In this document: in pieces, positions 47,573-58,515 of the stretch
Position numbering within the stretch: the stretch's first letter is position 1
Layout: every line of letters begins with the position of its first letter
DNA from: Ustilaginoidea virens
Lineage: Eukaryota > Ascomycota > Sordariomycetes > Hypocreales > Clavicipitaceae
NCBI RefSeq assembly: GCF_000687475.1
Contig: NC_057319.1
Coordinates: 3,090,001-3,154,000 of the forward strand
DNA: 64,000 bases
Reading direction: 5' to 3'
The notes under the pieces: model-generated
The model's database searches: none
The model's input: the letters and a program-made list of their open reading frames with translations, nothing else
Told to the model about the DNA's origin: nothing
Made by a program: the position numbers and the translations under genes

Positions 47573-48805
47573 CTAACGTTTGAACCGTGAAAAGAAGTTG
47601 CTTTTGGCACACTTTGATGATGACGAGTCGTGCAGTACCCTTTCCTCGGGTGGGGAAGGTATCTTGTCGTCTCTGCCATAACGTCCGAAACCCCCGAGAC
47701 GACCCTTCAATGTCCATTTCGATTCCCGTTTCCTCAGCTCGGAATGTTTGGAAGAAGATGCGGTGGAGACGACAACAAAAGAAGTTGTTTTGTTCTGGGT
47801 TGGTGTTGCCTCATCGCTCTGCGTCCAGTCCACGCGGCGCCGATATACTTCACCAGTCACCTCACGCTTTTCCAGTGGCGGGAAGGAATCCGCAATGTCC
47901 AAGGGATTAAGTGAAGGAGGCTGGGGAGGTCCTATAATACTCCCGGTGCTCATTCTCCTGGCCGTCTTGCCCGCGCCATCCCTTCCTTTAGCTTGCCACG
48001 TATGAGTCTTGAGGTTGTGATGATGAGGCAGGAAGTGCAGACAAGCCTCTAACTCGGGAGTTATCGGCAGGGCTCGTTCAAGAAGCCGATTTCTTTCATG
48101 CTGTCTCTCGTGCATACTTCGAGCTCGTCTGATAGCTTTGGCCTGGTCGCATGGAGAGCCTTGAAACTTGGTCGCCCTTGTTGCCTGATTGGCATTCGAA
48201 TTGTCTGTGTGGAACTTGATAGCTTGCCTAGGCACTTTATGTATGGCAGTCGATGCTTCGACAGTCGTCGTCGTCGTCGTCGTCGTGGTGGTGAATTGAG
48301 AGGCGGCTACCTGAGGAACATGGCGGTAAAAGGAACAACAATCTGGCTCACCATCCACACGGGCGTTATTGCCATTCGTTTTGCCGCGTCTTTTGATGCT
48401 TGAAGTTTTTGCCTCGTCTTCGCGAGAGAGCTCTGCGCGGGGGGCCGGCTTTTCTGTGTCGTGGCTCAATGGAACGTCGCGTCTGCTGGTGGTGCTCATG
48501 CTGGTGCTGGTGCTGGTGCTGGTGCTGGTGACGGCTATTGACGATGCGTGGACAACGGACGCCTTTGGCCGAGAAACCGCCTTCGTCTTGGCCAACCTTT
48601 CGGCTCCGGCCGTGACACATGGCTTTCCTTGTGAGCGTGCCTTTTGCTCGGCAAGAACGACGAATAACCTCTCGGTCAGCTCCTGCGCATCTACCGGCTG
48701 TGATTTCGCCGGCCGCGAGTTGGCGTTGGATGGTACTCTGATGCCTTTATGCTTTGGCCTTGCCGGCATCCTGTGATCGATTTGGTAACCGACGCTGGCC
48801 AGCAT
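47573..48805 (-). CDS. Low-complexity protein of unknown function
   Basis: Single open frame of 410 residues. It is basic and low in complexity: a (ST)n stretch near residue 93 encoded by a GTGCTG-like DNA repeat, a run of ten threonines near residue 172 encoded by a GTC/GTT repeat, and many Lys/Arg clusters. One segment (ARSMHERQHERNRLLERALPITPELEACLHFLP) looks like an ordered helix followed by a short motif and another (DIADSFPPLEKREVTGEVYRRRV) may also be conserved. No known domain is recognised. A real gene is likely from its length and start (ATG 48805), but intron structure was not tested, and most of it would be disordered. Confidence 0.55.
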   Translation of the reverse strand: MLASVGYQIDHRMPARPKHKGIRVPSNANSRPAKSQPVDAQELTERLFVVLAEQKARSQGKPCVTAGAERLAKTKAVSRPKASVVHASSIAVTSTSTSTSTSMSTTSRRDVPLSHDTEKPAPRAELSREDEAKTSSIKRRGKTNGNNARVDGEPDCCSFYRHVPQVAASQFTTTTTTTTTTVEASTAIHKVPRQAIKFHTDNSNANQATRATKFQGSPCDQAKAIRRARSMHERQHERNRLLERALPITPELEACLHFLPHHHNLKTHTWQAKGRDGAGKTARRMSTGSIIGPPQPPSLNPLDIADSFPPLEKREVTGEVYRRRVDWTQSDEATPTQNKTTSFVVVSTASSSKHSELRKRESKWTLKGRLGGFGRYGRDDKIPSPPEERVLHDSSSSKCAKSNFFSRFKR

Positions 48806-51800
48806 GTTGGCGTGGACTGGGTTCCAACGGCTTCCCTTGTAGCCGTTGGTATGAAACGCTGCTTAGCACCCGAGTGCGGGGGAGATGAAGAGAACCTGGA
48901 TATGGGGGGGAAACAGTGCCGGAGAGAATCAAAGAATCGCTTCAGTTGCTTGGCGCCAGCATCGTCTGTTTGGGGGGGGATAGCGATGTGGTGACCGGTT
49001 TACCGAGGCCCAAGCACGGGCAAAGGCAGAGACGGATAGATGCAAGCAGCTCAGCCAGATTGGAGAATCGGAACCCAACACATGCAAGGAATGAGTCTCC
49101 TGTGAGTCTCCTGTGAGTCTCTTTGAGTCTCTCAAGTTTCCTGTGAGTCTCGTCAACGAGAGAAGATTGCTTGGAGAGCACAAGAGACACTGCCGCAAGG
49201 GGATGTGCAAGGTATTAACGAGGTATTAGCTATCGAGATTGGCAACAGGGGAAAAGAAACAAAAAGAAACAACAACAAAAGTCATTCCATGCCGGCATGC
49301 TCCATGGTTGTCGAGCCGGCAAGGGATGGAGCAACAACGCCACAAGCGCCTAGCCTGGACGCGGACGAATGTACTAAACGGATTAGACGCTCTCAGTCCG
49401 GTTCAGAGTCGTTACGGACTACTCCGTACCCAGAGCCTGAAAGTCAAAAACAGAGAACAAGGGCCCCCTTCTCCGTACGGACGTATGGATCTCCAGGACG
49501 CGGAACCAACCAAAGCCAGCAACGCCGAACGCGAACGGCCCACGCATCGCCGTCTGCAACGGGGGATCAACGATCAGGCGACCAGGCGGGCGACCGGGCC
49601 TGAATCATGCATGCAAGGCGGGCGGGACCAAGGCGCCGCCTAGTCTTTGATCTCACTCGGAACATTTTTGCCCCCCATGTCGAGCCACCAAGCAAAGCTG
49701 CAAGACGGCCGGAAGGAAAATAACACAGTCGAGCGAGGGCAAGTCGCAGGGTTGCTTCGGCGCCGGGGGGGGGGGGGGGTTTGGGTTTGGGTTTGGGTTT
49801 GGGGGTTTGGGGGTTCGTCTGGATTTATGCCGCAGCTGTTGCGCAAGCGTTGCGTTCTCCGTACTCGGGACTCGGGACGGGAAGTGCTCTGTACAAAGCG
49901 CTGCGTACCTGGACTTTGGGAGTCTGGAATCTGGAATCTGGCGCGGGTAGCTGCTAGCCGGTAGCTGGTAGGTAAAGTACATCCATGTACCTTGCCAAGT
50001 GCGGTGCGGCACCCCCCTGCGGCGGGTTCCTGTACTGAGCTGGCCCGTGACCCACCGTGACAGGACAGCGTCTGGCATTGGACAAGAAGCAACAAGCAGA
50101 CGCAGCACGGTCGGCCCGCAGCAGTGTGGATCGGCCGAGAGAAGAATGGAGCAAACCTTGGATTTGAATTAAACATGGTTGGGTTGCGCGGACCAGCGCG
50201 GTGTGTGTGTGTCGGGGTCGGTTCGCGCAAGGGGTAGGTAGGGTAACCCGGTACCTACGGATACAGCAGCATTGTACGACGGAGTACGGAGTACGGAGTA
50301 CGTACTGCGGACTCCGCTCCAGAGTACGATTGACGTGTCGGGTCGTATTTAAGGTTGAGATAATCCCGCAAGTCTGAAATGGACACATGGCTACCCTCCC
50401 CTCCGGCTTTGCTTTTGGTCAACCGTCATTGTTTTCTTGGTTGGAGGCTTGGACCGCTGGACGTGCTAGGAATCGAACTCTAGTCCCCGTCGCTGGCAGA
50501 CAATGCGCCGGAGATTTCGCCGGGGCAGAAGGGGGGGTTTTGCAGGGATGGCGGCCGCCTCCTGCGGTCCCATTGGACGGCAACGGATGGAAATGGCTGC
50601 GGGCAAGAGGTGAGAGAAAACATTGAACACTCCTGGGGCCGTGAAACTTGACTGGAGGCCTTGATTTGCTGCAAGGTCTTGGTTCAGAACAAAACATACC
50701 TTAGGTACCTTGCATACCTCCTGTAGGTACCTAGGTACCTACCTAAGGAGGTAGGTAGGCACAGTACCTCTTGGAGGTAGCAATGCCCTCACTGCCTGGG
50801 GATGAAGGGTATGAAGGGTATGAAATGAAGCCATGGTTTCGGCTGCATCATTCTATAATGACGAGAAAATGAAGCAATGTAACCCGTGCTGCCACGGTGG
50901 GTTTGCGACTGAAGCAACGGGGACAGAGGGATAGATCGAGGCCGCTTTCTTGTTTCCCGGCCTCTTGCTTGTTTTCAGCGCCTGCCTCGGCTGCTGGCTT
51001 TACATAAGGTACCTACTTAGGTACCTTGCATACCTTACATACCGTGACCCAGCACTTTCCTTTAATGTTATGTAATACCCCGTACTCAGTACTCGGATTA
51101 CATACGCTTTTACGTAATAACAAGCATTGCGTCTGGGCTGGTTGCATGCATGTTATCGTTATCCGCACGGTTAGCCTTCTCCACCTCGCCTTCCCCCACC
51201 TCAGACCAGCTCCGAATCAGAAAAAAAGGAGGGAAATGAAATGTCAAATCGCCCAAACAAATTGACGTGAACCATTGGAAGGTTTAGTTCCTGCATCCCC
51301 ACGAGTCACGAGTCGCGAGTCACTTCAGTAGGCTGGGGCCGCTGGACCGTCAGATGCGTTCAAGCTAATTCAGATGGGTGGGGAGAAGCTTTTAACCCTT
51401 CCCCACATGGCAACTGTGACCAGACATGACCATGACCTTGCGGCCAAAATTACCGAGACAGCATGCCTATTGGCACTCTCCGATGGTTCCATCATCAATG
51501 GTTGGGGAAGAGGCCTGCCTGGGTGCCACAACCCGAATCTCGAGTTCTGCTCGACACCGGACAAGCTACGGACTAGTACATCCGACCCCACCGCCGGACG
51601 CGCAGCTCATCGGCCTTGGATTGACCACAGAGCACATTGTATTGACAACCATGTCCAACTACATGGTAGGCATAGATGCGAATGTATTCACTTTCGGACA
51701 GATGTTGTCGGCCGTCTTACAGAGGCTACGCCGCAAGCCACGAGTGCTCTGTTAGGAAGCAAGCAGCCTCTCCCCTAGCTAGGGTCCAGGCAGGGTCCGG

Positions 51801-52885
51801 GGCTCCAGCCTCCGAGGGCTATCAGCTGCGATAGAATGTCCGGTGTCTCGTCACACTTGTCTCAAGTCTCAATCTCGGGGAAAGATCAGAAAGATCATGG
51901 GGTCAGCGCCTTTGTTCCGTCTGTTCCCCACATTCCATGCAACCCTCAGCCCCTCGGCAGCTGCTTTGTGCTCGCACACATGCAGCGAGTGTCATGGAAG
52001 GTCCGGTCCGTACGCACACCAGACACCTTTGTCCATTGTCCAGAGGCCTTGTCGCTGCGCATCCCACGCCCTGCTTCGTGGCCATCTCCAGCCTAACCTC
52101 ATCTTCACCGCGCCGATAGGCTGCCGCTGAGATGATGTAGTCGAAGGGCTCTACGGACTAGCCATCCGTGATGCAAAGACCCCCTAGGACAAACCCATGT
52201 CCCGGATCCCCCGCGTCTTTTCTCCCTACTCCGTACAAAGTGCCGAGTACCAAAGTAACATCTCAGGCGCCACGACTCCAACCACCAAGAACATCGAGTG
52301 CCAAGCACAAACGCCCAGTAGCAGCGCAGGCAGCACAGGCAGCAGTGCAGACTCGACACAGACCGGCCAGGCCCAATCCAACTCGACGGGCTTGTTGCCA
52401 ACCAAACCACCGAGCCAAGACGACCGCGCCACCGTTCCGCCCCCGTTGTGATGACCCTTTTTTTTCAGCGATTCCATACTCCAAAGTCGGCAGTGGGTGC
52501 CACGGCACAGAGTGCTTCAACCGTAGCCGCGGCACCGAAGCCATGACGACAAATACGTTCAACGTCGAGAAGTCGTTGGTAATCGGGCCCTTGTCAGAAC
52601 GGTCAGTATCCATCCATCCGTATGTGTGTTGTTGTTGACGGACGGCTTGCCTTCCCGCCCCACTCGAGCTGGCCCCCCCCTCCCCCTTCACCCCCGCCCT
52701 TCACCCCCAGGGGCCGAGAGTGGTTTAGCGACTCACTGACGGATGCCCACTGCGGCGGCAACTGCGGCCTGCCCTCGAGCCCCGGAAAGAACCTCGACAT
52801 ATTGATCTGATCGTGTCAAGTTTCTTTTACTTGCTGACGACTTGTCCTTCATTCCTTTCCAGTCTGGGCACATCCCGTCTCCGCA
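48806..52885. other. Long intergenic region (4.1 kb)
   Basis: No supported gene. It contains GAGTCTC direct repeats near 49098-49155, a poly-G plus TTTGGG array, three overlapping TACGGAGTA units near 50278-50300, palindromic GGTACCTA clusters at 50701-50765 and 51008-51045, and from about 52150 to 52810 open stretches with protein-like Ser/Thr/Gly composition directly before the RasGEF gene that might be upstream exons or another short gene (see findings). Confidence 0.5.
49765..49815. repeat. Poly-G followed by TTTGGG telomere-like repeats
   Basis: Fifteen G residues followed by four TTTGGG units and two GTTTGGGG variants. G-runs in groups of three or more on one strand could form a G-quadruplex. 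The fungal telomere repeat is TTAGGG, so this is telomere-like in shape only. Confidence 0.85.
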
Positions 52886-53806
52886 ATGGAGAGTTACAGC
52901 ATCGCCATCATTGGCGCTGATGCTGTAGGCAAGTCAACCTTCGTTCAGCAGGCTCTGGGCTTGGACAGTCCACTAGCCACGACCCCATCCACCATTCGCC
53001 TGGTGCTTGACCAAGTCACGTACTCGGTGACGCTTCACGAGCTGCATCTCCAACATTGCGAACTGAACGCATCCCCACCCATGCAATGGCCCAAGCAGGT
53101 CGACGGCCATGTCGCGCCTCGTTTTGACGCCGTTTTACTGTTATACGATGTCATGTCTCAAGCGTCTCTTCGCCCTCTTGCCGACACCATTGGTATGCCC
53201 GTTTCCGCCCTCACCCGCTCCTGTCCATTGAATTGCAGCGGCGCGCCGTCGTGTGGACTTGGGCTACAGAGACTAATACTGTACTCCCTGACAGCCTCTC
53301 TCACAGATTTCGGCCTTCCTGCCCTGCTGGGTGCCTGCAAGTGCGACTGTCCGGAAACCGACTGGGATGTGCACGCCGACGATGTAGCCAAGCACAAGCT
53401 CTTCAAGCCTTGCATCGGCCACTACAAGATCTCCATAGACCGACCGGAAATTTCCAGGGCTTGTCTGCAAGGCGTCGTTCGAGCTGCCATCATGAATAGA
53501 CGGGGTCTGTAACATTGGACGAGCCCACATCTCTGTCCTTGGGTATCGTTTTGTTGACCGCCTCGAGCAGACGAGACGGGTGAAACGGTTCCGAGAAGGC
53601 GAGCCAAATCCGCTATACATTTCGAAGCACCCGATGCTGCGGGAGGAAGACCAATCAGTGAGCATAGCAAGCACAGTCGTGCTAGCTCCGACTTTGCCAT
53701 TTTACGATCATTTCCCAGCCAGCAGCCCACCGAGATTAATCTTCGAACCCAGGCTTCAACAAATCCTCGAACAGGTAAGCATGCTCATTTCTGCTTCTTG
53801 TTCTTT

Positions 53807-53845
<39 letters not shown>

Positions 53846-55576
53846 TTTTTTTTTTTTAATTTACTTTTACTTTACTTTAAAACAAACCCACAGATCCTGC
53901 TACTGAGCCAAAATTCGTCCGGGCGCTTGACTGACTGTTTTATGCTAGGATGTCGTCTTGATAAATCAACAAATGACTCCTTTTTCGACGCTGAACCGGA
54001 CTCCAACGACATCCCTATCCTGCAACGCGGGGATGAAGCCATATTAGAGAAGCCCAGGATTACGGGCGTCACCTTCGAGGAATTGGTCGATCGATTACTA
54101 GCCCCTCCACTATCGAGGGTGGACAACAACTTCTCAGACATCTTCTTGTGTCTATATCGAAAGTTCGCCGCTCCGGGAAAGCTCTTCTCGGCAATCCTGC
54201 TGCGGTTGGACAAGGTCCGAGACGACAAAGCTGCACACTACCTCACTAAAACGGCAACTCAACTGCGAATCATCGAGGTCGTCGCCAAATGGGTCTCCCT
54301 CTATCCTGGGGACTTTGGGAGTCCTGCCACAAGGCGAAACTTGGAGGACTTTATCAAACATTTGTCTACGGAGCCCATCTTCTCCATTGCTGCCCAGGAA
54401 ATGCGTCGAAACCTCCACTTGAACGTAGTCGAAGATGATGATACGGGTTGGGCACACTCTGACAACTCTGTCGATGAAATTGCCAGTAGAATACTATTCA
54501 AGGAGGTAAATGATCTTTCCGAGGGAATCGGCACAGTGCAATACAACGCAGAAGCTGATGGATTACCTGGAGGCACGGAAAGCAATTGGGCCGATTGGGG
54601 AAGCAGGACGGGCCATCATCTTCAGTTCAATTCATACGAGGAGTACGAAAGGCAGGCCTTACTGCTGGAGCCGTCTGATCACCTGCCGATGAACAAGCTT
54701 CGCTATCACATCTTTATAGATATCGGTGACGATGATATTGCCGATGAGATCACGAGAATTGACTGGATAATGTTCTCTTCCATACGAGTTCGCGACTTTT
54801 TCCGGCATGTCAACTTGTCCGCAAACCAAAAGGTCAAATGCAAGGGCTTGCGGAATGTGAATCGCATGGTCAACCACTTCAATCACATCGCCAAATGGGT
54901 GGCAAACATGATCCTGTTGCGCGACAAAGCAAAGCACCGGGCTCAAATGATGGAGAAATTCATGAACATTGCGCTAAAACTGCGACAGCTAAACAACTAC
55001 CACGGACTGGCTGCCGTGCTGGCAGGGATCAACGGAACCGCGATTCACCGATTGGCACAGACTCGCGCCCTCGTGTCTGCTGACGTGCAGAAGCGATTCG
55101 CGAGACTTGTCATCCTCATGGGGACCCAAAAGAGTCACTTTGCGTACAGACTGGCATGGGAAAACTCACCTCTGCCGCGGATCCCCTTCATGCCTTTGCA
55201 TAGACGGGATTTGGTCTCTGCCGAGGAAGGTAGCAAGACGTTTGTTGGGCCTGATGTTGACCGCGTCAATTGGAAAAAGTTTGAGGTATTGGGTGAGGTT
55301 CTATTGCCCATCATGAAAAGCCAGGGGACGGTCTATCCAAACTTGGCAAAGCATGACATTGCAAGAGATCTCATTCTGGGCTGCCGTATGCCCATGGATG
55401 ATGAGGTATGCCATAACACGGTTGAATCCATCTTTTGTATCCTTGGTCCTTGGGTTGTACAGTTGAGCTGACTGAATGCTGCGCAGGAAATTTACCAACG
55501 AAGTCTGCAAGTGGAGAGCTGCTCGTCAGGGCCGATAGAACCGAGTAAGAAGAAGTTTCCGTGGTTTGCCAAATAA
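52886..55576 (+). CDS. Ras guanine-nucleotide exchange factor with N-terminal Ras-like domain
   Basis: Five exons proposed: 52886-53192, 53295-53504, 53571-53774, 53949-55405 and 55487-55576, summing to 755 residues. Residues 1-170 form a Ras-like fold with P-loop GADAVGKST (10-18) and, after the first intron, a partial base-recognition motif ACKCD; no DxxG switch-II motif is visible. After a Ser-rich linker comes the RasGEF N-terminal (REM) module (FEELVDRLLAPPL...FLCLYRKFAAPGKLFSAIL) and the catalytic CDC25 domain (about residues 430-720: EITRIDWIMFSSIRVRDF, HFNHIAKWVANMIL, LNNYHGLAAVLAGINGTAIHRL, IPFMPLHRRDL). It would load GTP onto a Ras-family GTPase at membranes. The acceptor at 53948 (GCTAG) and the linker introns are inferred from frame and Ser-rich composition. 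The gene may have additional 5' exons upstream of 52886, where a CTTTCCAG acceptor lies just before the chosen ATG. Confidence 0.88.
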
Positions 55577-56452
55577 GGTCGGCGAGCTGGGGCTTCACGG
55601 TTGGCATCCATCACCCAGTGAAAAAGCCAGCGTTCTGGAGATGCCGGTTGATTGCCCGGCCTCGGGTAGGCCCAATTGCAATGGCGTTTACTTGGGGTTT
55701 TTTTTTTCTTTTCTCCTCTTTCCTTTCTCTCTCTTTTTTATTTCTTTCTTCTCTTTTTCTTTCTTCCTTTTTGCGCTCCTCTTCTCTTTGCACTCTTCTA
55801 CGCTTGTGAGCGTGGGACAGATTCTGCTGGAAAGAATTATGAGATATGATCCGCAACCTCGAATTCACATGGGACTGTATAATTTCCCAATGACGCCGTG
55901 TTCCATTTGTAAAGGCGAACTTTGAGCATGCTGTCCTGCCTGCTGTTGATGGGCAAGATCGGACCGTGGGCGACAGGTTCCTTTGCAATCTGTTGCCCCA
56001 TTGGCACCACCAAGAAAAGAATCTACACGAAAATCTGTCTGGTCAAAATCAATGACAAGGCCCAGAACGAGAGAACGAGTCAATGGGGACGGTGCGGCGG
56101 GTCGCCCGGGTGATGCTGTGGGAAGGGAGGGTCTGGTCTGGTGGCAAGGCAATCTGCTTCCTTCGCTCCTTCCGCCGCGCAATGGAATGCCCTTGTTGAA
56201 TGTGCAGTGCAAAAATGCCTGACATGCCTGGGACTCTTGTGCCAAGCCAAGATGTAATACCAGCCCGCAAATCGTGTGCAGCGTCTTGATGATGACGTCT
56301 CGCGCTTCTCAAACACGGCTCTAAATACAAAGACGGTGCGAGGCCGCGTGCGCCAGGATTGTCGGGAGGCTGAATTCGGGGCATCGCCAGCCTTCTCAAA
56401 CACAACTCCAAATACAAAGACGGTGCTCGTTGAGCAATAGGACGCCAGAACG
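55577..56452. other. Intergenic region with a 35-bp direct repeat
   Basis: Contains the RasGEF 3' flank, a T/C-rich tract near 55698-55800, and a direct repeat, 56305-56339 and 56392-56426 (35 bp, three transitions between copies), ending 26 bp before the next ATG. No gene is seen. Confidence 0.6.
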
Positions 56453-57746
56453 ATGCCAGATTGCACAATCGCTCTGCCACACTTTTCCATCAAAGACAAG
56501 GCGGAAAAGACCACTCTGACAGTGACCGGCCAACTTGTGCTTGATATACCTGAAGCCTACGGACGTCCCGCATCCGTCGATGAGCTGGACGCCATCATCC
56601 GAGAGACCAACTTGTGGATCACCAGGAACGGCTTGTGCTATTTCAGAATAGAGCCATCGGCTAATGGGACGCCGGTCATTGACGTTTACGCAACGAGGTA
56701 TATCCGCGACGTCATCTTGGGGTGCAAAGTAGGGGTTAACTGCCTCCAAACCGTCGACAACTCGAACCTTGAGCTAATACAAACCCAGGTGTGGGATGAC
56801 TTGGGTCTTACCCTGCTAGCCGACGACGGACCTGACGAAATTCTTGCGAATAGAATATCCTTGTCAATACAACATCCTGATCTGTCATCTGCTCTGACGG
56901 CCCCCGAGACCGCGGCAGTGGCGGCATTTCGATCCGTATCGTACTCCATAGAATTGTCTGCCGATTGCAGGGCACACTGCCCCAAAAGGGACCGAGCACG
57001 GCCAACGAGGAAAATTGTACGTCTTTCCCACGGCAAGAAAAAAAGATCGACCAGGAGGAGAAAATACAGTGTCCAAAGCGTGGATGATATTCAGGAACAC
57101 CTGGCCCTTGAAGATCGAATCGCAGTCGAGGAATTCACGCAGAATATGAGGGAACAGCTCGTTCCGGCGGACCGGCAAGCTGTGGATGAGTTTATGCGGA
57201 GCATAAACTTTGATCCTCGGTCAAAGCCATGCTGCAGAACGTCAAATCAACCGCAAAGGGAGTGTTTAACAACATGTGATGTGTTGTTCACCACGTCGGT
57301 CAAAGGGTTGATTGATTCATGTTTGAACAATATACTGCTTGGAACGAGACGGCACCCCCAAAACTTGCGGGTCATCAACAGCAAGCACTTCGTTCCGTTG
57401 TCACGGCTGGCTCCAGGGGTTTTCAATATGACGTATCTCAAGGTATACCGCCGCCTGCGAGCAGTCCGGAGGAGCAACATATGTGCTGACCACGAGCCAG
57501 GACATCTCTTCCAAAAGAAGTCTCGTCTCAATCATAGCAGCTTCGCTCGCCAGGATGAAGGATGCCGAATCACCGAGTCTTCGCAGAAAAATGGACAAGT
57601 TTACAAGCATGAACGCCTACGACGAAACGTTCAGACGTGAGGGAATTCAAACGGATGTGATAAACCGCGGCATTGAAGGTAGCCTTTGGGACATGCTGCT
57701 TTCCGAGTCGTCGAGATCACGATGGAAGAAAAAAGGCTGGCTTTGA
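56453..57746 (+). CDS. Orphan two-exon protein of unknown function
   Basis: Exons 56453-57442 and 57501-57746, joined over a 58-bp intron (GTATAC...CAG), give 411 residues in one frame; reading through the intron gives an unrelated frame. The middle is strongly basic (HGKKKRSTRRRKYS) and is followed by an acidic helix-like stretch (DDIQEHLALEDRIAVEEFTQNMREQ). No catalytic or membrane motif is seen and I do not recognise the family. It follows the RasGEF gene in the same direction, 877 bp away. Alternative splice forms cannot be excluded. Confidence 0.55.
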
Positions 57747-58287
57747 CAGCACGGTATTGCATATCAGAAGGATCATTGCTTGAGGACCCCAAACACATTG
57801 GCTTCAGTGATGCGAGTCATTGAACACTGGAATCTTGCGCGGCAAATCTTTTGACGGATGATCTACGACTCGAAAGCTAGTCCATTTTTCATTTTCATGG
57901 CCAAGATGGGAGTTGGTGAAGCAGGTAACCGAGTAGATCAGCGGCAATTGAGATGGAGCAGAGGACATGGTGCCGGAAGATGTGAATGAGGATGTTTTTT
58001 TACATTGATAACAGCGGAGAAATTTCATCGTTTGCCTGCAAACGTTGCCCCCCCTTTCGTCTTGTTCCCCCTTTCCCCCCGAACGGCACCAAGTTGTCAA
58101 TGGGCTCATGTACTGATGTGCGTGCTTTTGGACAAGATTGATCTTTGACAGAATCAACGATAGCAAAGTGCTGCACAGCCTGCCAGGAAAACCCTCGGCA
58201 CATGGGCGGAATGAGGTTGAGAAAAATGTCGGCACTGACGCCACTGACGAAGGTAGTATTGCCAAACACTGGCTGGCCGGGTCAATT
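57747..58287. other. Intergenic
   Basis: Nothing recognisable; contains C-rich runs near 58049-58080 and the 3' ends of the flanking genes. Confidence 0.5.
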
Positions 58288-58515
58288 TCATGTCCGTCCT
58301 TGCGCACCCATCGGGTTATCTGTCGCTGGCTTCCTCCTCTTCTCCTTCTGCTCCGGTTTCATTGTCGCATAGTGAATGTACCAGACCAGCAGACACTGTA
58401 ATCCCAGACCAATGAGTACCAGGACGAGGTCAACGAGGAGGTTGGGTTGGTCGTTGAGCACGGCAACGGCCTCCCTGGTAGCCCCGACGGATGTCAACCA
58501 GTCGAACTTGGCCAT
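58288..58515 (-). CDS. Possible small single-pass membrane protein
   Basis: An open frame of 75 residues with one clear hydrophobic segment of about 20 residues (residues 27-47, around LVDLVLVLIGLGLQCLLVWYI) flanked by a short acidic/neutral N-terminus and a Lys-rich C-terminal tail (KPEQKEKRRK). The charge pattern fits a small membrane-anchored protein with a cytosolic basic tail. The ATG at 58515 has A at -3 (ATCATGG). No family is recognised; small open frames with a single hydrophobic stretch can arise by chance, so this is tentative. Confidence 0.45.
   Translation of the reverse strand: MAKFDWLTSVGATREAVAVLNDQPNLLVDLVLVLIGLGLQCLLVWYIHYATMKPEQKEKRRKPATDNPMGAQGRT

Noticed and set aside
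50460..50535. tRNA-like block with GAGTTCGATTCC on the minus strand
   Set aside because: The B-box resemblance is good, but the T-stem, anticodon stem and acceptor stem do not pair into a cloverleaf, so I do not call a tRNA gene; a heavily decayed tRNA copy cannot be excluded.
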